From contig NW_009799179.1 of the NCBI RefSeq assembly GCF_000213175.1, forward strand, positions 4,504,171 through 4,568,170: a DNA stretch of 64,000 nucleotides, in the 5' to 3' direction. Below, piece after piece: positions 37,045-48,275 of this stretch. Each line of letters begins with the position of its first letter. Positions within the stretch are counted from its first letter, which is position 1. The stretch comes from Neurospora tetrasperma FGSC 2508 (Eukaryota > Ascomycota > Sordariomycetes > Sordariales > Sordariaceae). Both the position numbers and the translations under genes were made by a program. The notes beneath the pieces were generated by a model. The model saw only the letters and a program-made list of their open reading frames with translations, ran no database searches and had not been told where the DNA came from.

Positions 37045-40000
37045 CTAATCAATAACTACTACAGGGGCATTCTTCCCGCCCATCCCGCCACCAGCACCAC
37101 CACCACCGTGACCCGGCTGTCCCTGCGGCACGCCCTGAGGACCTGCTTGGCCGTGAACGGGTCTCTGGCCTTGCGGGCCCTGACCTTGCTGTTGGGCGTG
37201 TTGTTGAGCGGCCTGCTGCTGTTGCTGTTGTTGCATTCGCTGCATCGCTTGTGCCTGTTGCTGGATCTGATATCGCTGTTGTTGCTGCTGCTGTGCCTGG
37301 TTTTGAGGGCCTGACTGCCGCTGTTGTGGTGGCTGGCCGGGATGTGCGCGGTTGACGAATGTGTTGTTGTTATTACTGCTGTTGTTTGCGCGGGCTTGTG
37401 CCTGGCGCTGAGCTTGGAGCTGGGCAACCTGAGCTTGCTGGAGTTGGACCTGGGTATGGAGCTGAGGCTGAGGTTGAGCTTGCGGTTGGTTTACGTTCCG
37501 ATGCTGCTGTTGTGGTTGAGATGGCGTAGGTGGTTGCTGCTTCGGCCGTTGCGGGGGCATTCCATGTGCAGCCTGTGCAGCCTGTGCAGCTACCACCTCC
37601 TGGGGTGTTTTCTGAGGTCCTTGTTGAAGATCCTGTGTTCCACCTCCTGGATGCGGGCTGGTGCCGGGCGGTGGGGGAAGTGTACCGACCAGCGACTTCA
37701 CCGATTCGCTGATAGACCATAACAGTGTTTCAATGCCAACCTTTGGGTCAGCAGCGGCGCTGGTACCGAAGGTCTTCCTTCCGTCGCCATGGGCGTGCCA
37801 TACCGACCGCTGGAGGAGTGTGTCAAACTCGTCCTGCGGAGCGTTAAGAGATCGTTCGTGCCCCTTTTCATCAGTGCGCTTGACGTGCCACAACAATCTA
37901 CCTTTGCGACCCATGGTCCTGATATCAAGACACAGCAGTCGCCGAGCAGTCGGAGCAGGGAGTGTAAACCTAACCGTTACCCACTCCGCCGCTTTGACCA
38001 CGATCGCCACATTGCCTGCGTTCTTCGCCGCAATGCTTTCCCACTCGTCCTCAATTCTGTCCAACACTCTGTACAGCGGCAGAGAAAACGGTAGGTAAGA
38101 CGGGAGGAGCTCGGTCTTGGTGGACTGTGCCATATCTTGCAACATATCTAACGCGCGGATATGAGGGTTTCCCTTCTCGAGAGTAAGGACAACCTTGGCA
38201 TCTTTAGGAAGGTCTAGGTGTACGTTCCATGCACGAGGACCTTGTGGGGGACCAACAACAGGTTCTGCTGGGTCATTGCTGTAGGTAAAAACAACCTCGC
38301 GGAGCGCAACACTCTGAGGAATGGCGTTGCTACCAGCCAGTCTTATGGCCTCAACAAACTCCATCAAGCGTTCCAGGGCCTGTACGCGATCGGCGAGTAA
38401 ATCGACGACGGGGGTACCCATATCCGCCCGCAACTTAAGCGAGAACTGGCCGGTACGATGGTTGTACACCACATCGTGGTCTACATTTCCGCGGAGAGAC
38501 TTGAACTTGTTCCTGTCAATCACGGTTAATCTAGCCTCTGCTCGGATTCTAGCTGGCGTATCACGCCGGATCTGAGAGGCCGGGGCATCTGCTGGGCCCT
38601 CTTCGTCACCTATGTGACTTCGGACTCCCTTGAAGATGATAGGTACGAAGTCCTTTGCCCATGTCAAGGTACGGCTACTGGATCCAGGACGTTGTTGAAG
38701 CATTTCCGACAGCCGCACATAAATCGTGGGCAGCCTAACCTGCGGCGGTAGGCTGTGGTTCGGCAGCTCGAGTGCGGTGTGTGATTTTTTGAGAGTGTGT
38801 AGCTTGCGAAGATCGGTGATGTGTGAAATCATGCCAGCAGCGTAGACGGACAGATTTCGGAAGAAGGTGTCGGACAACGTTAGTTGGTTGGAGGTCATGG
38901 GCATTTTGGTGAATAGCCTCAGGCGGCCGGCGGGGAAGTTAGGTTTTGGGGGTGAACTATTCAGGGTTAGTCCATCATCAATCATTGAGCTTATCTGACG
39001 AGGGTTAGACTCACAGGTCAACTAGCCACCACTGGTCACCACCAAGACTCATGCTTATCATGACAAACCATTGTCGTGTCATCCAGTTTGCCTTCCGGAG
39101 CCAAACTGCCTTGAAAGCTTCCCGAGATCCTGAAGCATCCGAGTAGACGATAGCCTTCGTCTCCTCCTGAGTAATTGGCGGACGGCAAACAAACCAGCCT
39201 ATGCTCCTTACACGGCTGTTGAGATCTTTGACTGTATGGTCAAATCTTAGTTGTTCGATAAGGTTTGCGCCTTCTTCCGCCACATTGGAACTGGTATTCA
39301 GCTTCATTTGTCCCTTCAAGAAGACCGGGGACCGCGGGAACATTGTAAAGAAGCCAGTCAATGGTTCGATCTTGATGATAGCCTTGTCATTGTCGAATAA
39401 TTGTACGGCCAAAGAAGAATTCTGCGGCTCCTCCTTTGAAATCTCCAAGTCAAGTCTTGCATGCTTCTGTGCAAACCGAGGTTTGCTGAGGAGCTTGCTA
39501 GATATGGATGTGAGTATGTGTTCGACGTGACTTGCAATAACCGCCGTCAGAAGCTTTTCCGCAGAAATAGTCTCAACATTTAGCGGTATGTCGAAATCTT
39601 TGACTTCCTTGTTGTCGCGAAACCAACGTAGGCTGATGTAACTTGAAGGCTTCGAATCAAGGTCTCCTTCAACGCCCTTTCCGCTCCATACCCCTAGCAA
39701 AACCCAGCTCTTGGCAGTTTGCGAAGAAGGACCCTCCAGACCGTGCGGAGGCTTGAGCCAGTACTGGATAGACATGGCACGGTTGAGTTTCTCGACCTTC
39801 AGGGTATCGACCCACCTGCCCATGGCGAGTTCCGTTGCCTGGCGACGGAACTCGATGATCTTCTGAGTTAACACGAATTCATGAAGATAATTATAGCACC
39901 CAGCCAAGCCCTGATCGCCCAGGATTGTATTGACTTTGTTCTCGAGGAATGTGCGCACACCATGCGGCAGCTCTGCCGGAGCAGGGGTGAAAAGAAAACG

Positions 40001-40974
40001 GAAGTCGATGAACCAAAATTGCTGCTCAAAGTCCTCATCTCCAATCGTCAGGTCGACTTCAAACTCTCCCTTCACTTTGAACGTGACCCTTCCGTTCGCG
40101 ATGTTGTAGTCTCGAAAAGCGGCCGGTAGCTTTTCGTGTTCGTCGAAGGTGAGTCGTACGCTGAGCATGGTATTGATGTTGTCGATAAACGCCTCTTTCT
40201 CCTCCCACGTTATAGGAGGGGGCTCGATGTATCCCAACTAACGTTGTCAGAACGTCAAACCACAGAGCATGATCTGGGCCATCGACTTACCTCGGGCATC
40301 CAGGACGCTTGACCAGTTGTCAGGACTTCCAGGGCCGTCTTCAAATCTGGGCCCGGCACTTTCGCCCAGTGAAGATCCTGCTTCATCCTGATCAACTCCC
40401 AGAAGAGTTCCTGGTAGTGGGCCTGTTTGGTCAACAAATGTACCCTGATGTCGATCAGGGCTCCAACCTGAGCTGCCTTTTTGCTCCATTCGGTGATAAC
40501 AAGGGTCTTGACCCATTTTGAATGCATATCCTGAAGGAAGTTGAGTAAGTGAACCTTCTTTTCGAGGCTTTCCTGCGATGTGTCGTGATTGTCCGCGGAT
40601 TGGTGATTGGTCGTGCCATTCAGGACGCCTTGTGGCAGTGGTTTGGACGCAAGATATGCGATCTCGTCTTGCAACTTCGTGTGAGTCCACTGCGACAATC
40701 TGGTAAGGAGTAGGCTCAGAGGCATAATATCCGCGGTGATGTGTTGGATCTCGTCAGGCAGATCGTTGAATTTGGAGCCGCCAGGCGGTTGGCTGTCCAC
40801 ATCCATGAAGGAGGCACCTCCGCCGTTCATCATGACTGAGGAGCCCGACATGTTTGCGTGAGCTTTGCCCTTATCTGGCGAGCCCTCCCGCTTAGCCACG
40901 CCTCCATTGACGCCGTTCGTCCACGAGTTTCTGTCGTGATGTGTGCGCACTCCGTTCATATGTCCGTTTTCCAT
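37045..40974 (-). CDS. MED14: Mediator complex subunit 14 (RGR1 homologue)
   Basis: Backbone subunit of the Mediator coactivator, joining head, middle and tail modules at RNA polymerase II promoters. Three exons (40974-40291, 40237-39015, 38956-37045) with 53- and 58-bp introns give 1272 aa. The conserved N-terminal region begins near residue 67 with LPDEIQHITADIMPLSLLL, RLSQWTHTKLQDEI and later KAAQVGALIDIRVHLLTKQ, ELIRMKQDLHWAKVPGPDL and WMPELGYIEPPPITWEE, the last spanning intron 1. The middle holds AMSIQYWLKPP and RSIGWFVCRPP. The C-terminal 190 residues or so are extremely Gln-rich, with runs of six to seven Q and Pro/Gly stretches, ending GGKNAPVVVID. Such Q-rich tails are common in fungal Mediator subunits. 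Both introns keep the conserved blocks in frame. Confidence 0.93.
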
Positions 40975-42878
40975 CCTGCGCGTGCCCTACTGCCGCGCGA
41001 ACAACCCTCGCCCAAGGAGCGTCCCCAATGTCGTGCGTTGGTGAAATAATCCCTAGAACTGTGGACGTAAAGACGGGAATCGGTCGTTAACGAAACAGCT
41101 TCGGCAAATGCAACAGGAACCCGGAAGCTTTTCGTGGAATGTCAGGTTAATCGTCGATCGTGTGACAGTCGTTCCCATGTAAGTGTTGATGATTTCGAAG
41201 TTGTAGCGAAGGCGAAAGAAGGCGAAAGGTAAGAATATCAACTGGGGAATTTCGTCAAGGAGACCCCGGGGAGCGCGCATCAAACGGCAGCTCAAACGTT
41301 GAGATTGGCGCAGACAGCACAGTTTCCCATCACTTCGTGTGGCGAGCGGATTGAAAAAGTTGCATTGGTGGGCGAAAGTAGGGCGCTGTGTTCGGATCGT
41401 GGTTGATGCCAAAGTAAGAGTCGCCAGCGGGTTTCAGATTTGCCCGGCAGTGGAGGTGCGCAAAAGTGGAAGTCGATCGAAAACACAACACGCGCTGGTT
41501 TGTAGAGTGAAGAAGGCGGTAGGTGAGAGCCTAGAATGGGACGCCTGCCCCAGTCGGTCAAAGAAGTCGAATTTTACGCTAGAAACGAAGGTCAAGGAAA
41601 AAGCGACAGGTGATCAAGTGGAAGTCGAAATGCGCGTGCGCGTGGATCACTTCTCTGGTGCCTTTGAAAGGTTCGTCGTGGATGTGCCGCCTCGGGCTGT
41701 TTGGCAGGCGAGGCAGGTTACCAGTGACAAATGTCCTCCCTGTCGGGCAGTCCGTGACGGGTGGGCGCCCCCAGGAGGAAGACCCAGGCCATCCACCTTA
41801 TGGTGGTAGGTGAAATGCCCTTCTCCAGTGAGGCTGGCGTCACTTCTCGCCCGGTGGAGTACCCAATGCGCAGCCAGCCAGCAATTAGGTACCTACCAAG
41901 TGTCTAGGTAGGTAGGTACGTACCGCTGTGGGTCTTTCAACCAACAAAAGAGAAGACAGCCCCAAAGGCTGACCGCGCCCATTGAAATTTCGAAAATTTG
42001 TTGTATCCAACTTCGCACGCAGACGCTCAGTTGTTTGGATATTCGTAATTTACTATTTTCATATAGTTTTCCATCTTGAACTACATATACTCGATATTTC
42101 AACTCGTACTTCGCGGCATAACTGGAAAAGACTTGTCGTACCTCTGCAAGAAACATAGTTACCTTACAATGTATGTTGCGATATACTCTGTGTATTGTAC
42201 GGTGAATATGGCGGCTTGTAATTACGCTTCAGACTGGTACATGTTGTATCCGCCAGTGGCGTTACACGGTACAAGAGCCCAAGACTTTGCCTGCCTGGCA
42301 ATTCGATACATCAGCTTACCTATGGTATGGTACATGTAGGTAGGACTGATACTCGTACTTAGGGTAGAGAGCAATGATTACCGTAAAGTGCACTGTGCGT
42401 CAATGCTCAGTCTGAAAGAACTTGCTGTTAAGGTATGAAGCTTTCTCTAACTAGTTGGCTGCTCAGATTTGGCCCCAGTATGATCAAGATATACCTTTAC
42501 GTCTTCGGCCTTCCCCAGGCACAAGAGTGCCAAGTCACTACCTGTATCCCCAACACCCATACGAAAGAAACCTCATCATGAAATTATTCTTTCCGGATCG
42601 TGAAGGACATAACAACAGCCATGCCCGCTGTTACCTATAAACCCATACATGCCTCTTTTGAATCTCATGAATCTACCTTTGATGCTTTTCCTAGCATCAC
42701 ATAACAAGAAAACGCACAAAAACCCCAGGGGAAATGGAAGCAAGATCTAGTCCCAACGTGTCTGCTCATGACGTGATACAGCTCCTTCCTTTGTCAACTC
42801 ATGACGTAGATTAGACCGCGTGTACTAAAGCATATCCATCATCCGGAGCGACGGGAGGATAGTGAGAACGTTGCGAAT
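40975..42878. other. Intergenic region between MED14 promoter and ZWF1 3' end
   Basis: A 1.9-kb tandem spacer; both flanking genes read leftwards. It contains a (GTAG)n-type repeat at about 41906-41925 followed by AT-rich sequence to 42350. The 156-codon frame at 41339-41809 and others show no known domain. No gene is supported. Confidence 0.45.
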
Positions 42879-44850
42879 CTACAACTTCATGCCCGACCCC
42901 ATGGCGGAGGTTGTGGGCCACTGGTAGCCCGCAGCATCGCTGAATTTGTACCCGTACGAGGCCGTAAAGTCATCCAAAACAGCCGGGCCGCGAGAACCTA
43001 GACGATGTTAGTATTAAGTATCATTCCATAGAACATCTCGGTGATCACATACCATAAGGATACTCCATCGGGATGATTTCCTTATTATCATCGAGATAGT
43101 GGAGCAAAGGGGTAAAGATTCTCCAGCTGGCATCGAGCTCATCGTCACGGACAAAGTTGGAATGGTCACCCTTCAAGCAGTCGAGAATAAGGGACTCGTA
43201 GGCTTCGGGAATCTTGAGGTCGGAGAAGCGTCTCCTGTAGGTGAGGTCGAGCTCGGTGACAACAGTCTGCATGCTCAGGCCGGGAAGCTTAGAGTTCATC
43301 TTGATGTAGACACTTTCGTTGGGCTGAATGCGCATAACGAGTTCGTTGCGAGGAATGTCCTTGAAAATGCCCGATGTGACGTCCTTGAATTGCACGCGGA
43401 TCTCGGTCTTCTGCTCGTTCAACGCCTTGCCTGCCTTCATGATGAAAGGCACACCATCCCAACGCTCGTTCTTGATGTACGCAACTAGCGCACAGAAAGT
43501 GGGGCAGCGGGAATCCTTGGGGACCGTGTCGTCTTCCTTGTAGGCAGGCTTGCTTCCGTCAAGCGACTTGCCGTACTGACCAATGATGACATTCTTGGGC
43601 TCGATTGCCGGAATGGCGCGGAGGACCCGCACCTTCTCATCACGGATATCTTCAGCGGAGAAAGAGATGGGGCGTTCCATGGCAAGCAACGTAAGAACCT
43701 GCAACAGATGGTTCTGCATCACATCGCGGATGATGCCGAACTCGTCGAAGTAGCCACCGCGGCCCTCAGTGCCGAAGGGTTCCTTGAATGTAATCTGGAC
43801 GTTGTCGATGTGATGCCTGTTCCAGGTAGCGCCAAGGAAGGAGTTGCCGAAACGCAGAATGAGAATGTTCTTCACCATCTCCTTGCCTAGATAATGGTCG
43901 ATACGGAAGATCTCCTCTTCCTTCCAGTCGGGCTCAAGAGACTTCTGCAGTTCTCGGGAGCTTGCCAAGTCCTTGCCAAAGGGTTTCTCGACCTATTATT
44001 GCAGTGTTAGACAAGGGCTGAGGTACAGCGGATACGATTGGTGACTTACAATAACACGGGCAACGCCCCTGGAGGGGTAGCAGCACTTCTTGAGATGCTG
44101 TGAAACAATGGTGAAAACGCTGGGAGGCAGAGCCATGTAGAAGAGTCGGTTGTTCTCTTTCCTTCCTTGCTCCAGTTCCTCCAAATGCTTGTTGAGCTGC
44201 AGAAAGGAGTCGTCGCGATCATACTGGCCGGAAACGTATGTACAGATGGAGCAGAACTCCTCAAGCTGCTGCTCGCTTTCCTTCGTCGGAGTCTTGATAT
44301 ACGACTTGATGCGGCGGATGTACTCGTCGTGGTCCATCTTAGTTCTGGCATAGCCCACAATCCGGATGTCCTTGGGCAAAAATTGGTTGCGGTACTGCAG
44401 CAATAACATTAGCTCCTCAATCGGAGGCGACCGAGAAGAGGGCATACACACCAGTCCGAAGAGCGCGGGATACTAATTGCACGTCAGCCAATTGCCATAT
44501 GAAGTAGCCCAATGGTAAGCGGGGACTCACGGTCTTCTTCTTAGCGAGATCGCCAGAGGCGCCAAGGACAACGATGACGGTGTTGTCCTTGAGCTCTACC
44601 GCACTGCAACGCCATTTTTGTTAGCAAGCACTTCCTAATCACCAACCACCAAACATAGAGGGAAGGTCCTCCTGATGAAAGCTCTTCGCGGGGCTCGTTT
44701 AGATAGAAATCGCAGGCGGGCAAATATGCCCAAAGGGTTGATCCGCACAGAGTCATGCGAACGAACCCCAAAAGCTGTTGAGCTCCACCACGCAATGTCT
44801 GATATTGGCGGAGTGAGAGGCACTCACGCTCCATGGTGATCAGATGCCAT
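42879..44850 (-). CDS. ZWF1: Glucose-6-phosphate 1-dehydrogenase
   Basis: Cytosolic NADP-dependent enzyme that oxidises glucose 6-phosphate in the first step of the oxidative pentose phosphate pathway, a main NADPH source. Six exons (44850-44828, 44603-44531, 44472-44452, 44394-44050, 43992-43053, 42997-42879) join in phase to 506 aa, the normal size. Exon 1 is 23 nt (MASDHHGA) and exon 3 is a 21-nt micro-exon encoding YPALFGL. The coenzyme motif is GASGDLAKKKT (residues 22-32); the substrate-binding signature is RIDHYLGKE (184-192), after VEKPFGKDLASS. Other blocks are GRGGYFDEFGIIRDVMQNHL, PFIMKAGKALNEQKTEIRVQF and IPEAYESLILDCLKGD. The first intron is 224 bp, the others 55-58 bp. Without the micro-exon the conserved LAKKKTYPALFGLYRN would be broken. 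Confidence 0.97.
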
Positions 44851-45323
44851 TGTAGCGGTCGTCTAGTGTGAATCGATATTCCAAGTTCGTCGCGTTGGTG
44901 GTTGAGCGAGGGAGAAGGAGACTGTGAGGACGACGAGAAAAGTGGAAGAAGAGGATTGCGTTTTTGGCTGATGGGGGTTGAAGAAAGTATTGGCACAGAG
45001 TGGGCAGGCTTGGTCAAGGTTTCGGGGTTAAAAGTGAATGGAATTCTACGGCGTGCGGGTATTTGGGTGAACCTCCCTCAACCTAGAACCTGGCCGGTCC
45101 AGGGCACCTGGGAGCGAATGATGCGCAGACTGCCTGCAACCCTCAAACTGAAGCTGATGTTGCCGCAGTCAGTCCAGTTGATGGGCCATGGCCCACGAGG
45201 GGCAAGCTTACTCACGGCCCCGCACCGCGCGCTAGAGGTAAGTGCATACCCTGGCACCACTTAGAGGTACTTACCTCATGAAGGGGAACGACCGAGTGAA
45301 CGGTGCCAAGCCGCCTCCAAAGC

Positions 45324-45644
45324 TTAGGCCCCATCTGATAACTGCTCTAACAAGAGAGCTTTTGCTTCTTTTGAACAACCCCCAACCCCGCCGGCCTTTC
45401 CGGACGGAACTTGTCTCCCGTTCATGTTACCTAATGCATGATAGACGCCATATTCCTCCTCCGAATTCATCGCATCAAACAAAAGGGCTGCCAGATTGGC
45501 TTCCCCCCTGTCAGATTCAGTGATACCCTGCATGCTTACATCCACTCCGTTTTCCAGGACGGGAGCTGTGGAGGTTGGCTCATTGTCGGTTTGGCTGGGT
45601 TCGAGACATGAGATGTTGGGTGTTGGTCTCGCGAAGCTGGACAT
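45324..45644 (-). CDS. Possible small hypothetical protein (106 aa)
   Basis: An ATG-started frame in the spacer upstream of ZWF1, beginning MSSFARPTPNISCLEPSQTD and rich in Ser/Thr/Asn/Glu before a stretch NLAALLFDAMNSEEEYG. I recognise no domain, signal peptide or membrane segment. Its composition is more protein-like than most frames in the spacers, but it has no supporting splice structure or context. It may be chance or part of the ZWF1 5' region. Confidence 0.2.
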   Translation of the reverse strand: MSSFARPTPNISCLEPSQTDNEPTSTAPVLENGVDVSMQGITESDRGEANLAALLFDAMNSEEEYGVYHALGNMNGRQVPSGKAGGVGGCSKEAKALLLEQLSDGA

Positions 45645-47330
45645 CGGTCCCGTCCCGTGCTGGCCTTATAGATGTCATGGTTCCACCGATCTCCGGCTGA
45701 TAGATGTCTTAACATCATTCGAACCCCGGTGATGGAAGCCGTCGTCTCCGTAGCCTCTCGCAATGGAACCGAAAGCCAGGGTATGGATCCGAAGCGCGTG
45801 CCGTCAAATGGTTCCTCGACTTCGACCAGATGACTCCCGCCGGTAGTGTAGAAAGAAGTCCAGACAGTGACAGCTTACACTACACTCCGATCTTGCGCCG
45901 TAACAGGGTTGCCCCTGGACAATTTTTGACAGTATGCGCAGTAGAACGAGTGGGTACGGTCATAATAAGCTACCTGAGCTAATATGGTCCTCGGTAGGTG
46001 ATGGTTTCAGACCTCAAAGTCTGGATACAGCGAGTAAACGGTTTCGAGTCTCAAAAGCGCAGTTCATGTTGACTAGACGAGTGCCTGTTGTGTTTGGAGC
46101 TCCAAGCAGTTCAAATTGCATGAATGGATTCTGTTGGGAATGGTGGGGGTGTGCGGAAGGTTGAATTGAATCCGTGTTCAGGACCGTAGAGGTACGGATG
46201 GCTCCATAGCTCAACCAAGTGTATTTGTCAACCGTGATCCTGTATACCGACTTTGGACAACCCATGCGTTCTCAGGGTCGGTCGGGGGTAAATATACCGC
46301 AACCACCGGATTATTATGTTGCATGGGCTAAATTTTTCGCTTTGCTCCTGCAGATTATTGTTCCGATATCCGTTCAGAGTTAGATGGCATCGTTGGAGAA
46401 GCCAACTTGGAATTGATTTTTCCGTCCTGGAAACTGAAATACCGCCGGCTCAACTAGAACAGGTACGTCCAACAAACCATCCAGAGTCTGCCCGGGAAGC
46501 ATGGACGAGGCAACTACAGTGAAAGGTTCTCTTTACCGGTGTGAAGAAGAGAAATCTGCCAGCACTTTAGGTAGGTTGCGGTTCGCCGAGACAAAATTGC
46601 CAAAGTACAGGATAATTTGCTTTGACTTCCAAGAGGCCAACCACCGGTCTTACGCCACGCGCGCTCTTGAAAGGCGCCGTGTCAGAGCAGAAAGTCATCT
46701 GCAGCTTCGGGCTTAAACAATGGCACACGCCGAGTGGAGTGTACACGCCCCGGTTTACTAAGCTGCGAAAACACCATGTGTTTGAGCTTACTATATACAT
46801 ATATCTTGCAGGCAGGCGAAGCCTGCTCTCCCCGGCATCAAGAGAAAGCGAAAACTCTACGAGTATTGGTATCAAAGACGGAGGCCATCGGAGAATCGAT
46901 AATCACTGTACTACTTTTTCTGTGTTGCAGACTGATGCCGGCAGCATTCCTGATCTGATATCGAGGTCTTGGAGGTTGGAGTCGGGTATGGTTGTGGGGG
47001 ACACAGTCAATTGAGGTTCGGGAGCTTGCGAGTTCAGGTCTTGGGAGCCCACGATGACAAAGATGGGCAAACCAAAAGACAAAAAAAACATCGATTGCAT
47101 CATGGATTGCGGAGGAGCTACTAAGATAACAATACAGATAAGGACCGATGGGTGTCCATGCGTTATCGGAACATGCACAAGTGAAGGTCTACCTCAGGGG
47201 TCAGATAATGTGGCTTGACACGGACCTCAGCCACATCTTACCCTGCTGGGATGACGCGCTCCTGGGCTCTCATTCGCGCGGCGCACATTTTTCGGAAGGT
47301 GAGAAACTCCGAACCGTCCAAAGTACCACA

Positions 47331-47337
47331 AACCCTA
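47331..47337 (+). promoter_or_regulatory. AACCCTA motif upstream of eL33
   Basis: The heptamer lies 178 bp before the eL33 ATG. AACCCTA(A) is the half-repeat bound by Tbf1-type factors, which regulate ribosomal protein genes in several non-Saccharomyces fungi. A single seven-base match can arise by chance, so the functional claim is weak. Confidence 0.25.
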
Positions 47338-47514
47338 CCAAATTCCCACCAGGCAATTTTCGAATTACCAGGAGCCGTCGAAGTGCAGAGCCACAACCAC
47401 GTCGCCCAACGCAGGACTCCGGATCAGCAATTGTCTTCATACAAGACTCCTTGCTGAGTTCCCTTTTATCGTGGCAGGGAAATTTTGATCAAGCGGAACA
47501 TATCGCCAGTCAAG

Positions 47515-48275
47515 ATGCCTACCGAAGCCGGCCACAGATGTGAGACTCCCAAACCACTTGCGCAAAGAACATTGCCGGTGTTGTCGTCGTCGCCTTGAGA
47601 TTATCGGCGTCGCGAAACCCGTGTATATGGAATCATGTGCCTCTCTTGCAAGTCTGTACATTGCTGACCCTGTTTTTTGCAGTATATGTCAAGTGAGTAG
47701 TCACCCTCGGAATGAATCGACGATGCGAACGAGTCTGCGATTGTTGCGCCGCTACGAAACGATACCCCGAAGACGACAGTTGCTAAGAACGTGGTCATTT
47801 CGGAAACGAGACCAGAGAATACGACGTACCGAGCAAGGACTGACGAGAGGAATCGCATTAGGGGTCGCCACCTGAGCTATCAGCGTGGCCGTCACACCAC
47901 CCACCCCAAGACCAGCTTGATCAAGATCGAGGGTGTTGATGACACTGCTGCTGCCAAGTATGTGGTAAATTCATTCCGAACCACACGGTGATGGATATTG
48001 ACCGGGGATACAGCTTCTACCTCGGCAAGCGCGTCGCCTATGTCTACCGCGGCCAGAAGGAGGTTCGTGGCACCAAGATCCGCGTGATCTGGGGCAAGGT
48101 CACCAGGCCTCACGGTAACTATCCCCATTCCCCGAGATTCTGGGTAGAACGTTGAATGTTGACCTTGGACTTTACAGGCAACTCCGGCGTTGTCCGCGCC
48201 AAGTTCGCCGCTCCCCTCCCCTCCAGGTCCTTCGGTGCCTCCGTCCGCATCATGCTCTACCCCTCGTCTATCTAA
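47515..48275 (+). CDS. RPL33: 60S ribosomal protein eL33 (L33/L35a)
   Basis: Component of the large cytosolic ribosomal subunit. Five exons (47515-47539, 47683-47692, 47862-47957, 48014-48114, 48178-48275) give 109 aa, the usual family length. The assembled protein begins [19 protein letters not shown] and continues [50 protein letters not shown] and ends [16 protein letters not shown]. Exon 2 is a 10-nt micro-exon (TATATGTCAA) whose inclusion restores LYVK, the universally conserved start of the family. Introns are 143, 169, 56 and 63 bp. The two long 5' introns are typical of ribosomal protein genes; I see no clear C/D or H/ACA snoRNA in them. Confidence 0.95.

Larger units (their letters stand above)
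44851..47514. other. Divergent intergenic region, ZWF1 to eL33
   Basis: A 2.7-kb spacer serving two strongly expressed genes. It contains a 106-codon ATG-started minus-strand frame (45324-45644) listed separately, and an AACCCTA heptamer at 47331-47337 close to the eL33 start. The rest shows only short, overlapping frames with no family signal. Confidence 0.45.

Noticed and set aside
47540-47861. Possible intronic snoRNA in the two long eL33 introns
   Set aside because: No paired C (RTGATGA) and D (CTGA) boxes or H/ACA elements at suitable spacing were seen.
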